From Bryobacteraceae bacterium (GTDB lineage: Bacteria; Acidobacteriota; Terriglobia; Bryobacterales; Bryobacteraceae), in assembly GCA_025350445.1 (NCBI GenBank), contig JANXXV010000261.1, positions 1-6,350 of the forward strand: a stretch of 6,350 nucleotides of DNA. The letters run 5' to 3'. Below are positions 1 to 5,552 of the stretch, in pieces (positions within the stretch are counted from its first letter, which is position 1; every line of letters begins with the position of its first letter). The position numbers were made by a program, and so were the translations under genes. A model generated the notes under the pieces. It searched no databases and was not told the origin of the DNA. It was given only the letters and a program-made list of their open reading frames with translations.

Positions 1-2233
1 TGGCGCGGTTGAGAACCGGTGCTCCGGAAGCCGCCACAAGGTAGCCGTCCAGAAAGCTGTAGGAGGGTTCAATACCCGGATGATCCAACGATTTCAAGGT
101 GTAGATGATCCGTCCATTCGATTGGCTCTTCTCGATGGAAACACCCTGTTTGCCGCGCTGTTTCGCTTCGACGTTCGCCGCCGCAATCAGGCGCTCGATT
201 GTCTGCTGAAGGCGCACTGGATCGTTCACCTCCACCGATGCCTTCCACGATGGAGAGGGCAAGGCGGGTCCGTCCAGGGCGATGGTGATGTCGCTGCCCA
301 ACGTGTTGGCCAGGTCTTCCCGGAAGCGGACGCCAAGCTTCGCTTCCAGGTCTGCCAATTGACGTCCGAAATCCGGATTGTTCGCCGACGCCGTCTGGAT
401 CAGATCGTCCAGCAACTGCGCCGGGTTCTTTATCACGAAAGAAGCGGCGGCTGTCGCCTCGCTGGAAATGAAACTGAGTGAGCCCATCGGCGCGGGAGTT
501 GCCAGCCACGATGCGATTCCCTGCCGCGCGCCGTTGAAACTGACAACGGCGCGGTTCTCCGTCTTGCCGCCAATGTCTTTCTGCTCGAAGACCAGATACT
601 TCACCGAGTTCGTGCCTGCAGTCTGCAATGCGTTCCGCGGCAGCCGGGATGCAATCCGTTCCAGATCGGCCGTGAACAGCAGCCCGGCTCCCTCGCGATA
701 AGCATTCGAGATTCGCTGCAGATAAAGATTGCCGCGGGAGGGCGCATTTCGAATGTTTTCAGAAACCGAGCGCAGCAATTCGGTGTCCTGGGAGACAGCG
801 ATGATATTACCATCCAGAAGCACGCGCATGTCCCCGTTTGTACCGGTCGCGGCAGCAAGATCGGCGGGAGCAAGAATGCGAAACGCGGGCCCGGCATGAG
901 CGTGGATCTCCGCTTCTATGAACTCCCGCAGGCCCGGCTTTTGCACCTCCGCCATCACCATCAACCTGACACCCCCGGCGCCATCGAGTGAGGCACTCAA
1001 GACAATCTCATCGCCCAGGTAACTGCTGAGCAGACGGATGCGTTCGATTGCATTGTTCACATTCGGATCCGATCCGGCGTTCTTTTCCCACCAGGCGCGC
1101 AGTACCGGGCTTTGTTGCACCCGATCCTGGAACATGCGGCCCGCATCGCTCAGTGCCTGCCCGTAGTTTGGAATGCTGGCGAACAAAACGGTGTCGTCCG
1201 GCACGGCTTTGAGCAAACGGCTGTTGTAGCGCAGGCCGGGCAGCCGTACCGTTTCCAGGTTCTTCCGCAGCACGGAGAATTCCTTCAGCAGCGCCAGGTG
1301 TTGATCCAGATTCGTGCTCCAGGCGATTTCATCCTGCACCGAAACCGGAGTCATTCTCTGGTCCGTCGCTACCTGATCGCCGGAATGCAGAACGTCCTGC
1401 GTGCCGCCCCGCTGTACTTTCACTTCGCCTTCGATCACGGAAACGCGCGAGCCCTTCGTACCGCGATTCACCGCGAAAACCGTACCGGTCACCGACACGA
1501 AGCAATCGGTTGCGTCCACGTAGAGATGGCCGGTGCGCCGGTGTGCCGCCTGCACAATCACGTTACCCCGTTCCAGGTGAACGGTAGTGTCGCGCCGGTT
1601 CATGGAAACTCCGAACTCGGACCGCTCCTTCATCTCCACCACCGACCCGTCACGAAGCTTCAAGATAGCGTGAGAGCCCCTGGGCGTCCGCACCCATTCG
1701 CGCTCGCCGATCTGCTGCCCCACGCTGAGCGCGCGCTGGCTTCCGGAAGCAAGCAGGTATAGCGCTCCATTGATGGATTGCACCGTGGCTCGCGGACCCT
1801 CCGGCGCGGGCAGAAACGAATCGCGATAGAGAAATGAAGTGATGCCGGCGCCCGCCAGCAAAGCGGCGGCGATGGCGTAACGGCGCGTCGAATTCACTGC
1901 AGCCTTGCTGGTCTTGACCGGATCGCGCCACGCGGGAACCGTCGCAACCCGGGAATTCCGCGTTTGGCACGCCATGCATTCAGCCAGATGATCGCGAACA
2001 ATCAGTGCATGATCCTCCGATAGGCGGCCGTCCTTAAATTGGGAGAGTCTCGCCTGGATATCGGCGCATCCCCGGATCTTGAAATCCGGGGCGGGCGACA
2101 GATTCAGCTCCGCCGAGATGCGGTCCCAGGCGCGGGCGCCCGCCGCGTCAATGGCAGCTCTTTCGATCTCGTGATCGCGGACAGCGGAGACGGCGTCGTC
2201 CAGCAGATCCTTGGGATTGAGTCGGGTGTCCAT
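1..2233 (-). CDS. Membrane anti-sigma-like protein: zinc finger, TM helix, FecR domain and DUF3352-like periplasmic region (C-terminus cut by the window)
   Basis: An uninterrupted minus-strand frame runs from ATG at 2233 to the left edge (744 complete codons, no stop seen), so the C-terminus lies outside. Seen: a Cys56-x25-His82-x3-Cys86-x2-Cys89 pattern within HLAECMACQ, the signature of zinc-finger anti-sigma domains (zf-HC2 type); one hydrophobic helix at about 119-135; a FecR-like beta-rich domain at about 175-290 containing VTGTVFAVNRG (248-258); then a long region from about 340 whose opening (VPDDTVLFASIP) and later LGVRFREDLANTLGSDITIA resemble DUF3352-type proteins. Expected topology is cytoplasmic N-terminus and periplasmic FecR and C-terminal parts. 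The start overlaps the sigma-factor stop by 1 nt (TAATG) and has AGAGGA 7 nt upstream, implying translational coupling. Inferred role: it binds and restrains the adjacent ECF sigma and releases it on an envelope signal. The zinc-finger and FecR calls are firm; the DUF3352 likeness is from memory of the family and less certain. Confidence 0.87.
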   Translation of the reverse strand, partial: MDTRLNPKDLLDDAVSAVRDHEIERAAIDAAGARAWDRISAELNLSPAPDFKIRGCADIQARLSQFKDGRLSEDHALIVRDHLAECMACQTRNSRVATVPAWRDPVKTSKAAVNSTRRYAIAAALLAGAGITSFLYRDSFLPAPEGPRATVQSINGALYLLASGSQRALSVGQQIGEREWVRTPRGSHAILKLRDGSVVEMKERSEFGVSMNRRDTTVHLERGNVIVQAAHRRTGHLYVDATDCFVSVTGTVFAVNRGTKGSRVSVIEGEVKVQRGGTQDVLHSGDQVATDQRMTPVSVQDEIAWSTNLDQHLALLKEFSVLRKNLETVRLPGLRYNSRLLKAVPDDTVLFASIPNYGQALSDAGRMFQDRVQQSPVLRAWWEKNAGSDPNVNNAIERIRLLSSYLGDEIVLSASLDGAGGVRLMVMAEVQKPGLREFIEAEIHAHAGPAFRILAPADLAAATGTNGDMRVLLDGNIIAVSQDTELLRSVSENIRNAPSRGNLYLQRISNAYREGAGLLFTADLERIASRLPRNALQTAGTNSVKYLVFEQKDIGGKTENRAVVSFNGARQGIASWLATPAPMGSLSFISSEATAAASFVIKNPAQLLDDLIQTASANNPDFGRQLADLEAKLGVRFREDLANTLGSDITIALDGPALPSPSWKASVEVNDPVRLQQTIERLIAAANVEAKQRGKQGVSIEKSQSNGRIIYTLKSLDHPGIEPSYSFLDGYLVAASGAPVLNRA

Positions 2234-2829
2234 TAATTTATCCTCTTTGCAAACGATTGAAATTCTTTCCGCAGTTGTCCGCGGGTGCGGTGCAGCGTCA
2301 CCGCCACCACCGCCTGTGAGGTGCCCAGCATGTGCGCGATCTCGCGATTGTCATACCCTTCCAGGTAGCGGAGGGCAAACATTTCGGCGTGGCGCGCGCT
2401 GAGCTTCCCAAGTGCTTGCCGCAACCAGACGCGGAGGTCTTGCGAATGGTTCAAAGCAGAAGAGAACGGCCGGTCTGGTGGCGCGAATTCATCCAGCGGT
2501 GCGCTTGCGGTGTGCTTGCGCGACCGTAACAGATCGAGTGCGGCGTTGATAGCCGCGCGATAGAGGTAGCTTTCCAGGTTTAGCACCGCGCCTGGATCGT
2601 CGCGCCGGGCCAAACGAAGAAATACCGTCTGCAATACGTCTTCCGCGTCGTCTACGTTTCCCGTGATTCGATAGGCGGCACGGAAGACCCGGGTCCGGTG
2701 GTCGTGGAAGATCTGTTCGAGTTCCACCGGGGGAAGTTCTTGAGGCGAGAGCGGATGGCTCTCTAATGTAGCTTGCGGCAGGGCGTCCTCCTTTCTACTT
2801 CTGAAACGGATGACGCGCGAAAATTGCAA
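2233..2829 (-). CDS. ECF-type RNA polymerase sigma factor
   Basis: A 198-residue frame (from the first possible start) with the two-domain layout of extracytoplasmic-function sigma factors. Region 2 spans about 37-105 (IFHDHRTRVFRAAYRITGN, then DAEDVLQTVFLRLAR, the core-binding and -10 recognition part). Region 4 spans about 136-190, with LSARHAEMFALRYLEGYDNREIA leading into the helix-turn-helix and the basic end TLHRTRGQLRKEF. Region 3 is absent, as usual for ECF factors. The furthest upstream start is a TTG at 2829 directly preceded by a TAA, with poor ribosome-binding sequence. A much better AAGGAGGA lies inside the frame at 2786-2793, followed 5 nt later by CTG (codon 17); GTG at codon 35 is another choice. 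All three keep region 2 whole. It follows the sortase gene by 25 nt and overlaps the zinc-finger/FecR gene by 1 nt, the usual sigma/anti-sigma arrangement. The promoters it recognises cannot be read from this window. Confidence 0.93.
   Translation of the reverse strand: MQFSRVIRFRSRKEDALPQATLESHPLSPQELPPVELEQIFHDHRTRVFRAAYRITGNVDDAEDVLQTVFLRLARRDDPGAVLNLESYLYRAAINAALDLLRSRKHTASAPLDEFAPPDRPFSSALNHSQDLRVWLRQALGKLSARHAEMFALRYLEGYDNREIAHMLGTSQAVVAVTLHRTRGQLRKEFQSFAKRIN
2241..2246 (-). promoter_or_regulatory. Shine-Dalgarno of the anti-sigma/FecR gene, inside the sigma gene end
   Basis: AGAGGA on the minus strand ends 7 nt before the ATG at 2233 and lies in the last codons of the sigma gene. Together with the TAATG stop/start overlap it fixes the start of the anti-sigma gene and supports coupled translation of the pair. 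Confidence 0.7.
2786..2793 (-). promoter_or_regulatory. Strong Shine-Dalgarno inside the 5' part of the sigma frame
   Basis: AAGGAGGA on the minus strand is one of the two best ribosome-binding sequences in the window, yet it lies 12-15 codons into the longest sigma frame. The only plausible start at proper spacing is a CTG at 2781 (5 nt after GGAGG); no ATG, GTG or TTG follows nearby in any frame. It leaves the true start of the sigma factor open. Confidence 0.45.
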
Positions 2830-2837
2830 TTGTTAAC

Positions 2838-2857
2838 CGGACCTCGCCTGAGGTTCA
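2838..2857 (-). other. Weak inverted repeat between sortase and sigma genes
   Basis: On the minus strand, ACCTC and GAGGT flank a 4-nt loop immediately after the sortase stop. There is no T-run after it, so it is not a convincing terminator. Transcription probably continues into the sigma gene, though partial attenuation is possible. Confidence 0.25.
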
Positions 2858-3559
2858 GTATGACAGGGGACGGGCGGCCTTAAGAGCGCCCAGACTGGCT
2901 TCCGTAGTCACCTGCCGGGCGCGCACGATGAATCGCTTTGGAGCCGAACCGATGTAGTTGAACGGATAGCAGGTCACCAGCGTGATTGACGGCTGTGGCG
3001 TCGGATCCAGCACCTTCACCTCGGTGGGATCGACGATTTTCAGCGAGTCCACAATGTATTCGTAGGTTCCCTTCCAGGTCACCATGCGGATGGAATCTCC
3101 ATTCCGGATGTTGCGAACGTTGCGGAAGAACGTGTCGCGATGCGCCGCGATGCCAATGTTTCCCGCGCCGCCCGGAAGAGCCGTATTGGGAACGTGGCCC
3201 ACCGCGCGGCTCAATGTCCCCGCGTCAACACCCTCCCGTACCACCACCGAAATATCCAGGCGCGGAATTTCGACCCGGCCAATAAGGCCGGGGTCTGAAA
3301 CAACCAGATCGGGCGCCTCTTGCCTTATCGAAACGGGTGCAGGCGGTTCCGTGGGCCGCCGAAAACTCTGCAAGTAATCCAAGGCGGTTGCCCGCCGTCC
3401 GAGGATACTCTGCTCCAGTTGATAACTCTCGTAACTTTGATAGAAATACGCTTGCGCCATCGTGAATCCCACGTAGCCGATACAAGATAATCCAACGATA
3501 AGGAACAGGTATTCACTTCGCCGCAGCATCGTACGGCGGAGTGGGATTCGAATTCTCAT
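2855..3559 (-). CDS. Class D-like sortase (transpeptidase)
   Basis: A 234-residue membrane-anchored cysteine transpeptidase. Sortases cleave a C-terminal LPxT-type signal on a secreted protein between Thr and the next residue and join the Thr to an amine nucleophile. Seen: an Arg-rich N-terminus, one hydrophobic helix at about 17-35 (type II anchor), a linker rich in Pro/Arg, then the sortase barrel from about 90. All three active-site residues are present: His140 in IGIAAHRDTFF, Cys197 in TLVTCYPF, and Arg209 in APKRFIVRA. The TLxTC motif, N-terminal anchor and size fit class D (class E is the nearest alternative). The start ATG overlaps the VWA stop (ATGA, 3559-3556), so the two are probably translated together. 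A likely substrate with LPKTA is encoded two genes upstream. In a diderm cell the enzyme should face the periplasm; the nucleophile is unknown. Confidence 0.95.
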   Translation of the reverse strand: MRIRIPLRRTMLRRSEYLFLIVGLSCIGYVGFTMAQAYFYQSYESYQLEQSILGRRATALDYLQSFRRPTEPPAPVSIRQEAPDLVVSDPGLIGRVEIPRLDISVVVREGVDAGTLSRAVGHVPNTALPGGAGNIGIAAHRDTFFRNVRNIRNGDSIRMVTWKGTYEYIVDSLKIVDPTEVKVLDPTPQPSITLVTCYPFNYIGSAPKRFIVRARQVTTEASLGALKAARPLSY

Positions 3560-4554
3560 TGTTTCGGACCTGCCGCCTTGTTTGCAGTCTTGGTAGACGC
3601 CGCCGGGATTCCATTATTGGACGCGGCCAGATAGTGGGTCCTGGTACGTACAATCAACTTGCCGCGGTCCGGCGCCGATGCCACCACCTTGATTTTCCTC
3701 ACTTCGCCGCCGCGGCCATCAATGGAGTTGGTGGGCACAAATCCGATCGAGTAGCGGTTGCGAATGTCTTTTGCAATCTTCCTGCAAACTCCAACCAGGT
3801 CCGTAAGCTTGTCTGGAATAAAACATTCCCCGCCGGTCAACGTCGCGATTTTGCGCAGGAAACCGGGGTTCTTGTCTCTGTCTTCGGTGTCAAAGATCCC
3901 AATCGTGTAGATGGTAGCTCTGGAGTTCTCCGACAAACGGAACAGTTCGCCCGTAGTAAGCTCACTTGCGTTATCTCCGCCATCGCTGATCAGGATCAAG
4001 GTCTTCTTCGCCTCCACTCCTTTTTCAAGGTGGGACAGCGCCAGTTTCATCGCGTCATTCAAGGCGGTCCGTCCTTCCACGCGATTACTCAGAAGTGCGG
4101 CGCGAAGCAAGTCTGCTTTGTCGGTGAAGAGCGTTTGTCCCGGGAGGCCGAGCCTGGCGCTATCGTTGAAGTTGACCACGAACATTTCGTCTTTGGGATT
4201 ACTCTCGGTGACAAAAGTAAGCGCGGCAGTAACCACTTCCGGTTTCTTGTTGCGCATGCTTCCGCTGTTATCCACAACCAGCCCGACGGTAACCGGGATA
4301 TCGCCCGCTTCGAAAACCTGAATCGGCTGTTCTCGTCCGTTGTCGAATACTTTGAATTGATCTTTTGCAAGCCCGGTGACGAATCCGCCGGCAGGATCCT
4401 TGACGCTCACGTCCAACAGGACAAGATCGGAGTGGCTGGTAATTTTAAATTCTTGAGATTCAGCGGGAAGGTTTTGCGGTCCGGTGACAGACTGACCGAG
4501 TGCACCGATGAGTGCGATTCCGATCAATGGCAGATACAGATAGCGCATAGTCAT
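3556..4554 (-). CDS. Secreted VWA-domain protein (VWFA-related acidobacterial family)
   Basis: A 332-residue exported protein. Residues 1-20 form a signal peptide (hydrophobic LYLPLIGIALIGALG, no lipobox Cys). A short beta-rich lead (about 42-82, with DVSVKDPAGGFVTGL and QFKVFDNG) precedes a VWA fold at about 88-265. The MIDAS metal site is intact: DNSGS (Asp95, Ser97, Ser99), Thr163 in GRTALNDA and Asp191 in ISDGGDN. Cys244 and Cys257 could form a disulfide. The end (RYSIGFVPTN followed by VRKIKV and LIVRTRTHYLA) is the typical closing segment of the VWFA-related family expanded in Acidobacteria (TIGR03436-like). VWA domains with a MIDAS usually bind protein ligands through a divalent metal. 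There is no sorting signal or C-terminal helix. The first ATG is preferred because GGAG lies 5 nt upstream; an ATG two codons later is possible. It overlaps the sortase gene by 4 nt, suggesting a shared job at the cell surface. Confidence 0.93.
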   Translation of the reverse strand: MTMRYLYLPLIGIALIGALGQSVTGPQNLPAESQEFKITSHSDLVLLDVSVKDPAGGFVTGLAKDQFKVFDNGREQPIQVFEAGDIPVTVGLVVDNSGSMRNKKPEVVTAALTFVTESNPKDEMFVVNFNDSARLGLPGQTLFTDKADLLRAALLSNRVEGRTALNDAMKLALSHLEKGVEAKKTLILISDGGDNASELTTGELFRLSENSRATIYTIGIFDTEDRDKNPGFLRKIATLTGGECFIPDKLTDLVGVCRKIAKDIRNRYSIGFVPTNSIDGRGGEVRKIKVVASAPDRGKLIVRTRTHYLAASNNGIPAASTKTANKAAGPKQ

Positions 4555-4578
4555 AGACGCTCCGTCCTTTCGTTACAA

Positions 4579-4619
4579 AGCACCTGGCAGGCCCATGATA
4601 CAAGGCCCGACCAGGTGCT
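4579..4619 (-). other. Intergenic hairpin between the sorting-signal protein and VWA genes
   Basis: AGCACCTGG and CCAGGTGCT form a perfect 9-bp stem around a 23-nt loop that contains two further GGCC copies able to pair (4 bp). On the minus strand it is followed only by TTTGTAACG, too few T residues for a strong intrinsic terminator. It lies 24 nt before the VWA start. Likely roles are partial termination or an RNA-stability boundary, giving more of the upstream substrate mRNA than of VWA-sortase mRNA. Confidence 0.55.
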
Positions 4620-4650
4620 GGGAAACTACAGTCTTACATCTGCTATCTTA

Positions 4651-4670
4651 ACTACGCAACACTACGCAAC
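4651..4670. repeat. Perfect tandem duplication of a 10-bp unit at the stop codon
   Basis: ACTACGCAAC occurs twice head to tail on the plus strand. The minus-strand copy carries the final codons and TAG stop of the sorting-signal gene; the second copy repeats that sequence just past the stop. It may be a slippage duplication with no function. Confidence 0.6.
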
Positions 4671-5378
4671 GCGCTTCGCAAGGTTGCGAACTACAATGCT
4701 GCCGCCAAGCGCTAACATCCCTGCGAGCCCTACCAGCGGAAACGGGCTGGCAGTCTTTGGTAGTTCTTCGGTGCGGGCACGCGTGACTTCAGGAGCCGGG
4801 GCCGGGGTGGGTTCCGGCGCGCGGTTCTGGGCTACGACTTGCGGCTCAGGCGCTGCCGCTGGCACAGGGGCTGGCGTGTATACCGCTTCCGCGCCCGATT
4901 TATCTACGGTAGTGACCGTCGCCTTGGCAACGTCTTCACTCTGCGACACCATGGGGACTACCTGATTGGTCATCTTTGCGATCTGAATCGCGGTGCTCTT
5001 CGGATACGCAAATTCCTGTCCGAAGTTGTCGCCCGGGTAGAACCAGGCTCTCATCGCCTTAGGCTGTCCGGCAGGGGTCTCCCACCATTGGAACTCCGTC
5101 TTGCCGGTTGGTTGCAGCCGGTAGTTCGGGATGGCCAGGATGGTGGTGTAAACATGGTCCTCGCGCTCATTGAAGATCTGAACGATGTGACGATCCGAGG
5201 GCGAATCGAGCAGTTTCATCACGTACTTGCCGGGCTCGAGGATCGCGCCTGGAACTTGCACGGCTTCGGTGATGGTGATAATGGTTTTCTTGTTCCACGT
5301 GTCCGCCACGGCCGGCATTACCGACAGGGTGGCCAAAGTCAAACAAGAAGCTGCGGCTACTAAATTGAGACGATTCAT
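4662..5378 (-). CDS. Secreted protein with C-terminal LPKTA sorting signal (putative sortase substrate)
   Basis: A 238-residue protein with every part of a sortase substrate. Residues 1-25 form a signal peptide with a likely AVA-D cleavage site. A beta-rich body (about 27-135) holds SDRHIVQIFN, AIPNYRLQPTGKT and FYPGDNFGQEFAYPK; it resembles an uncharacterised family I associate with Acidobacteria, and I cannot assign it a function. A Pro/Ala/Glu-rich stalk covers about 168-197. The end has LPKTA (206-210), a hydrophobic helix (about 213-230) and a basic tail RNLAKR. The P1' residue is Ala rather than the classical Gly, as in LPNTA-type signals. The ATG at 5378 has GGAGGAG ending 7 nt upstream, so the start is secure. 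It opens the gene block and is followed after 107 nt by the VWA and sortase genes. Inference: the sortase cleaves between Thr209 and Ala210 and attaches this protein to an unknown envelope amine. The sorting-signal call is firm; the final attachment point is not known. Confidence 0.92.
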   Translation of the reverse strand: MNRLNLVAAASCLTLATLSVMPAVADTWNKKTIITITEAVQVPGAILEPGKYVMKLLDSPSDRHIVQIFNEREDHVYTTILAIPNYRLQPTGKTEFQWWETPAGQPKAMRAWFYPGDNFGQEFAYPKSTAIQIAKMTNQVVPMVSQSEDVAKATVTTVDKSGAEAVYTPAPVPAAAPEPQVVAQNRAPEPTPAPAPEVTRARTEELPKTASPFPLVGLAGMLALGGSIVVRNLAKRVA

Positions 5379-5385
5379 AAACTTT

Positions 5386-5392
5386 CTCCTCC
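5386..5392 (-). promoter_or_regulatory. Strong Shine-Dalgarno of the sorting-signal gene
   Basis: GGAGGAG on the minus strand lies 7 nt before the ATG at 5378. It fixes the start and suggests high translation of the putative surface protein. Confidence 0.85.
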
Positions 5393-5435
5393 ACTAATAA
5401 GCATTCGCGGGACCTTCGCCCTCGCGCTGAAATCC

Positions 5436-5453
5436 GGCCAAGCTCACTCGGCC
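5436..5453 (-). other. 5'-UTR hairpin ahead of the sorting-signal gene
   Basis: On the minus strand GGCCGAG, loop TGAG, CTTGGCC forms a 7-bp stem (one G-T wobble) with a tetraloop. It lies between the candidate promoter and the ribosome-binding site, about 14 nt downstream of the predicted transcript start. It could protect the 5' end of the mRNA; it is not followed by a T-run. Confidence 0.45.
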
Positions 5454-5476
5454 TGTACCTTTCACGCTTCTAGTTA

Positions 5477-5495
5477 TTGCATCTGGGATGCCAAA
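5477..5495 (-). promoter_or_regulatory. Candidate sigma-54 (-24/-12) promoter
   Basis: The minus strand reads TTTGGCATCCCAGATGCAA. The near-invariant GG (5492-5491) and GC (5480-5479) are separated by exactly 10 nt, and TGGCA and TGC match the RpoN consensus TGGCAC-N5-TTGC at 8 of 10 core bases. The orientation is correct for the sorting-signal gene. Transcription would start near 5467, giving an untranslated leader of roughly 90 nt. No good sigma-70 promoter was seen in the same gap. An activator site and an RpoN gene are not visible in this window. Confidence 0.5.
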
Positions 5496-5552
5496 CGAAA
5501 AGTCCGCAAACAAAGGAGTTATGATCGCGACGAAATTGGCGCAGCGCAACTT

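Larger units (their letters stand above)
5379..5552. other. Intergenic region upstream of the sorting-signal gene
   Basis: This 174-nt gap holds the candidate sigma-54 promoter, the 5'-UTR hairpin and the Shine-Dalgarno listed separately. No hairpin followed by a T-run is seen after the ThyX-like stop, so read-through from the right cannot be excluded. Confidence 0.6.

Noticed and set aside
80..481. A 133-codon plus-strand frame and a minus-strand frame at 69-509 near the left edge
   Set aside because: Both overlap the uninterrupted FecR-protein frame, whose DUF3352-like sequence continues through this region.
1112..1762. A 216-codon plus-strand frame opposite the FecR region
   Set aside because: It is in the mirrored frame of a well-supported minus-strand gene and its translation shows no domain.
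4620..4661. A possible sigma-70 promoter (TTGCGT, 17 nt, TAAGAC) ahead of the VWA gene
   Set aside because: The -10 element matches only 3 of 6 bases and the -35 lies in the 10-bp repeat; the support is too weak to list.
3541..4965. A 474-codon open frame on the plus strand across the VWA gene, the hairpin gap and the end of the sorting-signal gene
   Set aside because: It is antisense to two genes with clear domains and motifs. Its own translation shows no recognisable domain, and long antisense frames are common at this GC content.
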